Made by a program: the position numbers and the translations under genes. Under the pieces are notes generated by a model that had not been told where the DNA came from, made no database searches, and saw nothing but the letters and a program-made list of their open reading frames with translations. 64,000 nt of DNA from Gemmatimonadota bacterium. GTDB lineage: Bacteria > Gemmatimonadota > Gemmatimonadetes > Gemmatimonadales > Gemmatimonadaceae. Below are positions 44,830-52,249 of the stretch, piece by piece. Position 1 is the stretch's first letter. Each line of letters begins with the position of its first letter. The stretch is taken from the NCBI GenBank assembly GCA_014192065.1, contig BJHH01000006.1:1-64000 (forward strand), in the 5' to 3' direction.

Positions 44830-45200
44830 GCGGACGCGTCGACGTGAAGATCGTACCGAAGCCCTGGGGCCACGAAGTGATCTGGGCGAGCAATGCCCTG
44901 TATGTGGGCAAGGTGCTCCATATCACCGCGGGTCATTCGCTGTCGGTGCAATACCACCACATGAAGGATGAAACCATCCACCTGCTCTCTGGGCAGATGA
45001 TCTATCGCGTGCAAGGCGAAGGCGACGCGCTCGTAGACATGAAGCTCAGGGCGGGCGAAAGCTTCCGGAACAAGCCGGGCACCATCCATCAGATGGAAGC
45101 GATCACGGACTGCCAGGTACTCGAAGCGAGCACCCCCCACCTCGACGACGTGGTACGCCTCAACGACCGCTACGGCCGCGAGGGCACGAGCGCCCCATGA
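44826..45200 (+). CDS. Cupin (phosphomannose isomerase type II C-terminal-like)
   Basis: The 124-residue product is a single cupin barrel: KPWGHEVIWASN, the metal-binding SLSVQYHHMKDETIHLL and the second motif RNKPGTIHQME. The KPWGxE and YHxxxxE pattern matches type II mannose-6-phosphate isomerase and the C-terminal domain of mannose-1-phosphate guanylyltransferases. GTG 44826 has GGGGAG 6 nt upstream and overlaps the previous stop (GTGA). The nucleotidyltransferase gene follows 28 bp later, so a joint role in sugar-phosphate isomerisation and NDP-sugar synthesis is plausible. Confidence 0.8.
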   Translation: MSGRVDVKIVPKPWGHEVIWASNALYVGKVLHITAGHSLSVQYHHMKDETIHLLSGQMIYRVQGEGDALVDMKLRAGESFRNKPGTIHQMEAITDCQVLEASTPHLDDVVRLNDRYGREGTSAP

Positions 45201-45228
45201 TTGGCCATGCGCGCAGAGGGTCCGCTCG

Positions 45229-46227
45229 ATGAAGGTGATCATCCCGCTGGCCGGCAAGGGCACGCGCCTCCGCCCGCACACGCACACCGTGCCCAAGCCG
45301 ATGCTCAAGGTGGCTGGCAAGCCGGTGATGGACTACGTGCTCGACGACGTTCGCAAACTCGGCGGTGTGGACCAGATCATCTACATCACCGGCCACCTCA
45401 AAGCGGCCGTCGAGCGGCACGTGCGCGAGCAGTTCGCCGACATGCCGGCGACCTTCATCGAGCAGGTCGTCCAGGATGGCACCGCGGGTGCGGTGGCGCT
45501 CGCCAAATCGCAGGTGGACCAGCCGGTGCTGATCATCTTCGTGGACACGATCTTCGACACCGATCTCTCGGTGATCAAGACGTCCACGGACGACGGAATC
45601 ATCTGGACCAAGGAAGTCGAAGACTACCAACGGTTCGGCGTGGTGGTGACTGACGCCAACGGCCACATGACGAAGATCATCGAGAAGCCCAGTACGCCCA
45701 TCTCGAAACGTGCGAATATCGGGCTCTATTACATCAGGAACTGGAAGCTGCTGTTTGCGGGCATCGACCACGTGCTCACGCAGCCGAAAAACAAAGGCGA
45801 GTACTATCTCACCGACGCGTTCCAGTACATGATCGACCATGGGGCCAAGCTCAAGGTGATCGACGTGGACGGATGGTTCGACGCGGGCAAGCTCGACACG
45901 TTGCTCGAGACCAACCACGAAATGCTGCGGCGGCGTGAACCGCAGGCCACGCCGGTCGCGCTGGCCGACAGCGGAAATACGATCATCCAGCCGGTGTACA
46001 TCGAGGACGGCGCGCTGATCGAGCGGTCAACGATCGGGCCAAACGTGACGATCGGGCCGGGCGCGGTGATTCACGACTCGACGGTGAGCCATGCCGTCAT
46101 CGGCACGGCGACGACGATTACGAAGAGCCGGCTCATGATGTCGCTGATTGGCGACCACGCGGTGATCGAAGGGGTGGAGGGGAGCGTGTCAGTTGGCGAT
46201 CACGGCGAAGTGCACGGCACGTTGTAG
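45229..46227 (+). CDS. NDP-sugar pyrophosphorylase with left-handed beta-helix end
   Basis: This enzyme makes an NDP-sugar from NTP and sugar-1-phosphate. The 332-residue product has LAGKGTRLRP at 7-16 and KPMLKVAGKP, which bind the nucleotide, a metal Asp in FVDTIFD, and IIEKPSTPIS with the substrate Lys. The last ~80 residues hold hexapeptide-like repeats (IERSTIGPNVTIGPGAVIHD) of a left-handed beta-helix. The sequence is of the glucose-1-phosphate thymidylyltransferase/archaeal-like GlmU or mannose-1-phosphate type; base and sugar cannot be fixed by eye. It follows the cupin. Confidence 0.85.
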   Translation: MKVIIPLAGKGTRLRPHTHTVPKPMLKVAGKPVMDYVLDDVRKLGGVDQIIYITGHLKAAVERHVREQFADMPATFIEQVVQDGTAGAVALAKSQVDQPVLIIFVDTIFDTDLSVIKTSTDDGIIWTKEVEDYQRFGVVVTDANGHMTKIIEKPSTPISKRANIGLYYIRNWKLLFAGIDHVLTQPKNKGEYYLTDAFQYMIDHGAKLKVIDVDGWFDAGKLDTLLETNHEMLRRREPQATPVALADSGNTIIQPVYIEDGALIERSTIGPNVTIGPGAVIHDSTVSHAVIGTATTITKSRLMMSLIGDHAVIEGVEGSVSVGDHGEVHGTL

Positions 46228-46264
46228 GAATGCGCGGAGTACAAGACTCAACGGAGATCACACA

Positions 46265-46363
46265 ATGACGAATACGATGAGAATATTGTGCAGTGCGTTC
46301 GCCGAGCCCTGTCTGAAGGCCGGAATGAAGGGAATGCAGATGGACAGGCCCAAGAAGCCCTAA
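46265..46363 (+). CDS. Possible 32-codon leader peptide
   Basis: A short frame starts at ATG 46265 with GGAG 8 nt upstream and ends 35 bp before the GH109-like gene. It encodes MTNTMRILCSAFAEPC and then KAGMKGMQMDRPKKP. Nothing identifies its function. It may be a translated upstream frame that affects the next gene, or chance. Confidence 0.25.
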   Translation: MTNTMRILCSAFAEPCLKAGMKGMQMDRPKKP

Positions 46364-46398
46364 TCGCGAACCCCACCCGCCGAACGACCGGAGTCACG

Positions 46399-47799
46399 AT
46401 GTCAGACCACGAACGCTCTGCAGGTCTCAGTCGCCGCGACCTCCTCAAGGGCGCGGCCCTCGCCGGTGCCGGCCTCGCGGCGAGCGGCGCCTTCACACCG
46501 GCGATCGCTGAACACATTACGGCAGCCACGCATCCGGACCTCGCGCCGCCGGCACCGGCGGCGCGCGCCACGATGAAAGGTGTGCGGTTCGAGCGCCGCG
46601 ACGCGGTCCGCTTCGGCATCGTCGGCACCGGACTGCGTGGTCGGTCGGTGCTCTCGGAGCTGCTCGCGATCGAAGGCGTGCAGATCGTTGCTGTCTGTGA
46701 CACGGTGGCCGAGAAGACGGCTCGAGCCGTGAAGATGTGCACCGATCGCGGCCAGCCTGCGCCGGCCGTCTACACGGACGGCGATCATGGCTTCGAAGCA
46801 CTCGTCGCGCGTGACGACATCGACTTCGTATACACCGCCACGCCTTGGGAATGGCATGTGCCCGTGCTGCTCGCGGCCCTCAAGAGCGGCAAACACTGCG
46901 GCAGCGAATGCCCCATCGGCACGACCCTCAAGGACCTCTGGGCCTTGGTGGACGCGAGTGAAAAGGCGCGTCGCCACTGCCTCCATCTCGAGAACTGCAA
47001 CTACGGTGAGACGGAAATGTTGGTGAACCGTCTCGTCCACGAGGGCGTGTTTGGTGAAATCCTGCACGCCGAAGCGGCGTACCTGCACGACCTGCGGAAG
47101 ATCCTGTTCGAGGACCGCGACGAAGGGCTGTGGCGCCGCGCCTGGCACACACGGTCGAACTCGAATCTCTATCCGACGCACGGACTGGGCCCAGTGTCGG
47201 GGTATCTCGACATCAACGCCGGCGACCGGTATGACTACCTCGTGTCCGTGGGCGGGCCGCACCGCGGTCTCGAACTGCACCGCGAGGCGACGGTGGCGGA
47301 CCATGCAAACCCGAAGTGGCAGGAGCAGTACGTCACCGGCGACCACAACACGTCGATCCTACGCACCGTCAAGGGTAAGACGGTGATGCTGCAGCATGAC
47401 GTCTCGAATCCTCGTCCCTACACACGCCACAATCGCGTGCAGGGCACGAAGGGCGCCTTCGAGGACTATCCGCCGCGCATCTATGTCGAAGGGCAGGCGG
47501 GCGGCGAGCGGTGGGGCGCCATCGACGAATGGAAGGCGAAGTTCACGCATCCGCTCTGGGCCGAGAATGGTGAGCGCGCCCGCAAGAACGGTGGCCACGG
47601 CGGCATGGATTTCATCATGGCCTACCGGCTCGTGCAAACGCTTCGCGAGGGGTTGGTGCCGGACTCCGACGTGTACGACGCGGCCACCTGGAGTGCACCG
47701 CTGCCCTTGTCGGAAATGTCCGTGGCGAAGGGTTCGGCGCCGATGAAGTTTCCGGACTTCACGCGCGGGGCCTTTGCTGCGGTGGGCGCGACGGGCTAG
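46399..47799 (+). CDS. Tat-exported Gfo/Idh/MocA-family protein, GH109-like
   Basis: The 466-residue product has a twin-arginine signal (SRRDLLKG, then LAGAGLAASGAF) and a Rossmann NAD-binding motif GIVGTGLRGRS at 73-83. The later block NLYPTHGLGPVSGYLDINAGDRYDY closely resembles GH109 alpha-N-acetylgalactosaminidases, which cleave the sugar by a redox mechanism with tightly bound NAD+. LENCNYGETEM and FTHPLWAENGERAR also fit. ATG 46399 starts the Tat signal; the longer frame to 46288 has no similarity. It would act in the periplasm on GalNAc-type or related glycosides. The product may be the substrate for the symporter and kinase downstream. Confidence 0.78.
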   Translation: MSDHERSAGLSRRDLLKGAALAGAGLAASGAFTPAIAEHITAATHPDLAPPAPAARATMKGVRFERRDAVRFGIVGTGLRGRSVLSELLAIEGVQIVAVCDTVAEKTARAVKMCTDRGQPAPAVYTDGDHGFEALVARDDIDFVYTATPWEWHVPVLLAALKSGKHCGSECPIGTTLKDLWALVDASEKARRHCLHLENCNYGETEMLVNRLVHEGVFGEILHAEAAYLHDLRKILFEDRDEGLWRRAWHTRSNSNLYPTHGLGPVSGYLDINAGDRYDYLVSVGGPHRGLELHREATVADHANPKWQEQYVTGDHNTSILRTVKGKTVMLQHDVSNPRPYTRHNRVQGTKGAFEDYPPRIYVEGQAGGERWGAIDEWKAKFTHPLWAENGERARKNGGHGGMDFIMAYRLVQTLREGLVPDSDVYDAATWSAPLPLSEMSVAKGSAPMKFPDFTRGAFAAVGATG

Positions 47800-47805
47800 T
47801 GCCGT

Positions 47806-47857
47806 GGAACCGCGGAGATTCGCGAAGAACGGGGCGGAGAATCGCGAAGACTACAAC
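47806..47857 (+). repeat. Left inverted repeat of the GxxExxY unit
   Basis: This 52-bp imperfect arm contains two internal direct copies, GCGGAGATTCGCGAAG at 47812-47827 and GCGGAGAATCGCGAAG at 47834-47849 (one mismatch, 22-bp period). The gene's TAG (minus strand, 47851-47853) lies in its inner end. Confidence 0.65.
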
Positions 47858-48258
47858 GGCGTTTCTTTGGAACTGCGGATCAGGCGGCGGAAGGTGGCGC
47901 GAGGGCCGAAGTTGATCAGCAGGCCGAGCTCGAGCCGGGACGCCTTGAGATAGTTGAGTAGCTGCGCTTCGTGCACCGCCGTCAAGAACTCGGCGACTTT
48001 GCACCCGACGATGACGGTTCGTGCCACCACGAGATCTGCCCGGTATTCACCTACGATCCCGCCCTTTTCCCTGATCCGAAATGGCACGTTGGTGGCGACG
48101 GCGAGGCGCCGAGTCCGAAGTTCCGCGACCAAGGCATGCTGATACGCGGCCTTCAGAAAACCGTGCCCGAGCGTTGTATGCACGCTGAAGAACGCCCCGA
48201 GTATTTCGTGACTCAGTTTGCCGTGCAAGAGCCTGACGTGGTGCGCTGTTGTTCCCAT
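47851..48258 (-). CDS. GxxExxY-family protein, degenerate nuclease-like
   Basis: The 135-residue product follows the GxxExxY family plan: KLSHEILGAFFSVHTTLGHGFLKAAY, then FRIREKGGIVGEYRADLVV, VIVGCKV, HEAQLLNYLKASRLELGLLINFG. The family is predicted to have a PD-(D/E)XK-like nuclease fold, with unknown cellular role. Here the name-giving Glu is Lys (GFLKAAY), and the catalytic E-x-K that is usually VELKA reads VGCKV, so the acidic residue is lost while the Lys and the preceding Asp are kept. A nuclease activity is therefore doubtful. ATG 48258 starts at the family start; the open frame runs on to 48330 through the right repeat. Confidence 0.75.
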   Translation of the reverse strand: MGTTAHHVRLLHGKLSHEILGAFFSVHTTLGHGFLKAAYQHALVAELRTRRLAVATNVPFRIREKGGIVGEYRADLVVARTVIVGCKVAEFLTAVHEAQLLNYLKASRLELGLLINFGPRATFRRLIRSSKETPL

Positions 48259-48261
48259 GGA

Positions 48262-48313
48262 GTTGTAGTTCTCGGCGACGCTCGCGTTGGTCTCAGCGAA
48301 TCTCCGCGGTTCC
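48262..48313 (-). repeat. Right inverted repeat of the GxxExxY unit
   Basis: This is the inverted partner of the arm at 47806-47857: outer 18 bp identical, inner ACTACAAC identical, the 26 bp between diverged. It ends 4 bp before the GxxExxY ATG, so it also holds the gene's leader. Confidence 0.65.
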
Positions 48314-48391
48314 CCACACCCCACCGTCACCGTTTCGACGCCAGCCCAAGCATTCCGACGCTAAGTTTCACGCGACTCCAACCAGGCCCCC

Positions 48392-50170
48392 ATGCAATTC
48401 ACGACGCTGGACTGGGTGATCATCAGCACGAGCATTGTCATCTCGTTCCTCCCGGCGCTTTTCTTCTGGAAACGGGCCGGGTCGAGCACCACCGAGTTTT
48501 TCACGAGCGGCCGAGCGGCCCCCTGGTGGCTCGTCGGCGTGTCGATGGTCGCGACGACCTTCAGTACCGACACGCCGAACCTCGTGACCAACCTCGTGCG
48601 CGAGCGTGGCGTCTCGTCCAACTGGGTCTGGTGGAGCTTTCTGCTGACCGGGATGATGACGGTGTTCTTCTACGCCAGGCTCTGGCGCCGGTCGGGAGTG
48701 CTCACCGATCTCGAGTTCTACGAAATCCGGTATTCCGGCAAGGCCGCGCGCGCGCTCCGCGGATTCCGTGCCGTCTACCTTGGCCTCTTTTTCAACTGCG
48801 TCATCATGGCCACGGTGAACCTCGCCGCCGCCAAGATCGCCAACATCGTCCTCGGCTGGCCGATGGAGCGCACGCTGTTGGTCTGTGGTGTGATGACGAT
48901 TGTCTTCGCCTCCGTCTCGGGACTCTGGGGCGTGCTCGTCACCGACTCGCTCCAGTTCCTCATCACGATGTCGGGCACCTTCTTCGTCGCGTTCTACGCG
49001 CTACAGCAGCCCGAAGTGGGCGGACTCGCGGGGTTGTTCGCCAAGGTGCCGCCGTCGTCGCTGAACCTGCTCCCCGACTTCGGCGATTGGTCGGTGGCGC
49101 TCGCCGCGTTCATCATCCCCATCACGGTGCAATGGTGGAGTGTCTGGTACCCTGGGGCAGAGCCCGGTGGCGGGAGCTATATCGCCCAGCGGATGCTCGC
49201 CTCACGATCCGAGCGCGATGCGGTCACAGGCACGCTGCTGTTCAACATCATGCACTATGCGCTGCGGCCCTGGCCCTGGATCATCGTCGCGCTCGCCAGC
49301 ATGCTGATCTACCCCAATCTTTCCGATATCGGCGCGGCGTTCCCCTATGTCGACCCGTCGCTCATTGGCCACGACATGGCGTATCCGGCAATGATGAAGT
49401 TCTTGCCGGCCGGTGCACTCGGATTCGTCGTCGCCGGAGTGCTCGCCGCGTATCGCTCGACAATCGAGACGCACCTCAATTGGGGCACGTCGTACCTCGT
49501 GCACGATCTCTACCGGCAGTTCCTCAAGCCAGGGAAGACAGAAAAGCACTATGTACTCGTCGGGCGGCTCACGACGGCCGGCTTGATGATCATTGCGGCG
49601 CTGATGACCTACGCCCTTGGCACGGCGAAAGAGGCATTTGACCTCATTCTCTCGATCGGCGCGGGTACCGGCCTCATCTACCTGCTGCGTTGGTTCTGGT
49701 GGCGCGTCAGCGCGTGGAGTGAGATCTCGGCGATGATCGGCTCGTTCGTCGTGGCCATCGGGTTCTTCATCGCGAAGAAGAACGGCGTGCAGGTGGCGGA
49801 CCACGTCTCGCTCATCGCCACCGTGGCCGCAACCACCGCGATCTGGGTGACGGTCACCTTCCTCGGCCCGCAGACCGATCGCGCGACGCTGGTGAGTTTC
49901 TTCAAGCTTGTGAAGCCAGCCGGTCCGGGGTGGAAGAGTGTGCAGGCCGAGGCCGGTGTCGGCGCGAGTGCCGAATCTCCGGCGCAGGCGCTGATGGGAT
50001 GGATGCTCGGTTGTGCCTTCGTCTACTCGGCGCTCTTCGGGACCGGGAGCCTGCTCTATGGGAAGATGCCGCAGTTCTATGCCTGGCTTGTCGTGTTCGT
50101 GCTGAGCGGTCTTGGTATGTGGAAGGTGTTGCGCGGATTCTGGCGCGGGACGGAGCCCGGGTCGGGATGA
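48392..50170 (+). CDS. Sodium:solute symporter (SSF family)
   Basis: This is an inner-membrane transporter of 592 residues with about 13-15 hydrophobic spans. The N-terminal FTSGRAAPWWLVGVSMVATTFSTDTP stretch, with its GR..PWW and the unwound-helix ATTFS, is the SSF signature that shapes the sodium site. LEFYEIRYSGKAARALRGFR is also typical. SSF members carry sugars, nucleosides, amino acids or carboxylates with sodium. Its neighbours here, a GH109-like enzyme upstream and a nucleotidyltransferase and galactokinase-like kinase downstream, favour a sugar. The ATG at 48392 lies 78 bp after the inverted-repeat unit. Confidence 0.88.
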   Translation: MQFTTLDWVIISTSIVISFLPALFFWKRAGSSTTEFFTSGRAAPWWLVGVSMVATTFSTDTPNLVTNLVRERGVSSNWVWWSFLLTGMMTVFFYARLWRRSGVLTDLEFYEIRYSGKAARALRGFRAVYLGLFFNCVIMATVNLAAAKIANIVLGWPMERTLLVCGVMTIVFASVSGLWGVLVTDSLQFLITMSGTFFVAFYALQQPEVGGLAGLFAKVPPSSLNLLPDFGDWSVALAAFIIPITVQWWSVWYPGAEPGGGSYIAQRMLASRSERDAVTGTLLFNIMHYALRPWPWIIVALASMLIYPNLSDIGAAFPYVDPSLIGHDMAYPAMMKFLPAGALGFVVAGVLAAYRSTIETHLNWGTSYLVHDLYRQFLKPGKTEKHYVLVGRLTTAGLMIIAALMTYALGTAKEAFDLILSIGAGTGLIYLLRWFWWRVSAWSEISAMIGSFVVAIGFFIAKKNGVQVADHVSLIATVAATTAIWVTVTFLGPQTDRATLVSFFKLVKPAGPGWKSVQAEAGVGASAESPAQALMGWMLGCAFVYSALFGTGSLLYGKMPQFYAWLVVFVLSGLGMWKVLRGFWRGTEPGSG

Positions 50171-50207
50171 GCACGGGCGCGTCGTCGTGAGGGGAAGTGG
50201 GCGTCGG

Positions 50208-51020
50208 TTGCCCACGACACAGGCCGTCATCCTGGCGCGTGGCCTTGGCACGCGAATGCGCCGGAGCGACGGCACCACGCTCGACGATCTTCAGCGCGCC
50301 GCCGCCGATGTCGGCGCGAAGGGGATGATGCCCGTCGGGCGACCCTTTCTCGAATACGTCGTGTCTGCGCTGGCCGATGCCGGGATCACAGAGGTGGTGA
50401 TCGTCGTCGGGCCTGAGCCGGGCGCGGCCCGCGAACATTTCGGTCGTGCCGCACCGCCGGTGCGAACGACGGTGCGGTTCGCCGTTCAGGAGTTGCCGCG
50501 CGGAACGGCGGATGCCGTGCATGCGGCGCGTGACGCTGTGCGCGACGCGCCCTTTCTCGTGTTGAATGCGGACAACTACTATCAGCCGTCGTCACTGCGT
50601 GCGGCCGCTGGTATTGGCGGTGACGGGCTCGTGGCGTTCGAGGCGAACGCGCTGGTCAGCGAGTCGGGGATCGAACCGGAACGCGTCATGCGGTACGCCT
50701 TGCTCGACATCGCTGATGACGACACGCTGCTCGCCATTCGAGAGAAACCGGCGGCCGATGACCGGCTCGCGCAACGGCCCGAACGCTGGGTGTCGATGAA
50801 CCTTTGGTCATTCACCCCGTCGATCTTCGATGCGTGCGAGCGCGTGTGGCCCTCGCCTCGCGGAGAACTCGAGCTCCACGATGCGGTCTCGATCGGCATG
50901 CGCGTGCTCGGCACGACCTTTCGTGTGCTGCGTGAGCGCGCCGGCGTGCTCGATCTGTCGCACCGCGCAGATATTGGGATCGTGACGCAGCGGCTCGCGG
51001 GCGTGGTGCCACGCACGTGA
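50208..51020 (+). CDS. Sugar nucleotidyltransferase
   Basis: The 270-residue product has the nucleotide-binding AVILARGLGTRMR at its start, KGMMPVGRPFLEYV, the metal-binding LVLNADNYY and VSMNLWSFTPSIFD. This is the NTP_transferase fold that joins a sugar-1-phosphate to an NTP. In the first motif Ala replaces the more usual Gly before the Arg. The start is uncertain: TTG 50208, with AGGGGA about 11 nt upstream, or GTG 50187. It ends in a GTGA overlap with the kinase gene, so its translation is coupled to it. This favours a kinase and pyrophosphorylase acting in succession on one sugar. Confidence 0.8.
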   Translation: MPTTQAVILARGLGTRMRRSDGTTLDDLQRAAADVGAKGMMPVGRPFLEYVVSALADAGITEVVIVVGPEPGAAREHFGRAAPPVRTTVRFAVQELPRGTADAVHAARDAVRDAPFLVLNADNYYQPSSLRAAAGIGGDGLVAFEANALVSESGIEPERVMRYALLDIADDDTLLAIREKPAADDRLAQRPERWVSMNLWSFTPSIFDACERVWPSPRGELELHDAVSIGMRVLGTTFRVLRERAGVLDLSHRADIGIVTQRLAGVVPRT

Positions 51021-52249
51021 CACGGCGCTATGTGGTGCCCGGTCGCGTTGAGCTGGTCGGTAAGCACGTGGACTACGGCGGTGGCCGGTCGCTGACCTGC
51101 GCGGTCGAGTTCGCGATGCGCGCCACGGCCAACCCGCTCAAGGAACGGGTGCTACGCGTGCGGCAGCGCGGTTCGCGCGACGTGGTGGAAGTACCGCTCT
51201 CGTCGGCTGCAGCGCCCACCCGATCGCGCTGGAGCATGTATGTCGCCGCCGTCGCACGCCGCATCGGTCGGGACTTTCCGCACGCGACTGGCGGCGTGGA
51301 CGTGCGCCTGTCGAGCACGCTGCCGCCGGCGGCCGGGCTCTCGAGTTCTACCGCGCTCACGATTGCGCTCGCTCGCGCCGTGGTGGACGCCACGGGGCTC
51401 ACGAGCAATGCCGTTTTCGCCGAATACGCGGGCAGCCCGATTACCTTCGCCGAATATGTCGCGGCCATCGAGACGGGGGCGCCGCACGGGCCGTTTCCAG
51501 GCGATGACGGTGTCGGCGTGCGCGGAGGCGCGCAGGACCATGTGGCCATCATGTGCGCGCGTGAAGGAATGGTCGGTCAGTTTGCGTACATCCCTGCAGG
51601 CGAGGAGGGCTGGGCACCATGGCCGGGCGACCACATGCTCGCTATCGGCGTCAGCGGCGTGCGCGCGTCGAAGACGGGGAATGCGCAGACGGCGTACAAT
51701 CGCGCCGCGGATGCGGTGCGCTGGATGGTGCGGCAGTGGAACGGTGTGACGTATCGCGATGATCCCACGCTCGCGGCGGCGCTCGCCAGCGGGTCCGATG
51801 CGCGCCGCCGTCTCGAGCAAATTGCTGAGGAGGCGAGTGGAGCGCCGGTCGGTGCGGAGTATCTGGTCAAACGACTCGCCCAGTTCTGCGAAGAGTGCGA
51901 CGTGATTGTGCCTGGCGTCGCCGACGCGCTGCGCGCGCGAGACCTCGCCACGGTGGGCGCGCTCGTGGATCGGTCGCAGGCGCTCGCTGAGCAGGCGCTC
52001 GAGAATCAGGTACCCGAAACGATTTCGCTGGCGCGCATCGCCCGTGAGCAGGGCGCGGCGGCGGCCTCGGCCTTTGGCGCAGGGTTCGGAGGCGCCGTCT
52101 GGGCGATGGTCGCGCGCGACGGAGCCGATGAGTTCATCGAGCGTTGGAAGACTGCGTTCGGCGGAGCGCATCCGGATCGTGCTGCGCGCGCGCGGTTTCT
52201 GCTGACGATGCCTGGGGCGCCGGCAGGGTCTGGGGGTTCGCGTGGCTGA
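51017..52249 (+). CDS. GHMP kinase, galactokinase-like with altered sugar signature
   Basis: The 410-residue product has all GHMP blocks: motif 1 PGRVELVGKHVDYGGG (8-23), the ATP loop LPPAAGLSSSTAL (102-114) and motif 3 AFGAGFGGAVWA. Catalytic Arg10 and Asp174 (GAQDH) align with galactokinase. But galactokinases read GR-x-N-x-x-GEH-x-DY, while this one has Glu12 for Asn and Lys16 for Glu, the residue that contacts the sugar. A substrate other than plain galactose is therefore likely. GTG 51017 overlaps the nucleotidyltransferase stop (GTGA), and the MFS gene starts 8 bp before its end. Confidence 0.82.
   Translation: MTRRYVVPGRVELVGKHVDYGGGRSLTCAVEFAMRATANPLKERVLRVRQRGSRDVVEVPLSSAAAPTRSRWSMYVAAVARRIGRDFPHATGGVDVRLSSTLPPAAGLSSSTALTIALARAVVDATGLTSNAVFAEYAGSPITFAEYVAAIETGAPHGPFPGDDGVGVRGGAQDHVAIMCAREGMVGQFAYIPAGEEGWAPWPGDHMLAIGVSGVRASKTGNAQTAYNRAADAVRWMVRQWNGVTYRDDPTLAAALASGSDARRRLEQIAEEASGAPVGAEYLVKRLAQFCEECDVIVPGVADALRARDLATVGALVDRSQALAEQALENQVPETISLARIAREQGAAAASAFGAGFGGAVWAMVARDGADEFIERWKTAFGGAHPDRAARARFLLTMPGAPAGSGGSRG

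Larger units (their letters stand above)
47806..48313. mobile_element. 508-bp inverted-repeat unit carrying a GxxExxY gene
   Basis: The outer 18 bp at 47806-47823 (GGAACCGCGGAGATTCGC) recur exactly, inverted, at 48296-48313. The similarity continues inward: after 26 less-conserved positions on each side, ACTACAAC recurs at 47850-47857 and, inverted, at 48262-48269, at the same offset. The single gene inside has its stop codon in the left repeat and its ATG 4 bp inside the right repeat. There is no transposase. No clear target-site duplication is visible. It may be a non-autonomous element or a domesticated gene cassette. Confidence 0.6.

Noticed and set aside
47971-49641. 556-codon plus-strand frame across the GxxExxY unit and the symporter
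   Set aside because: It is out of frame with the symporter, rich in Arg/His/Pro, and reads antisense through the GxxExxY gene.
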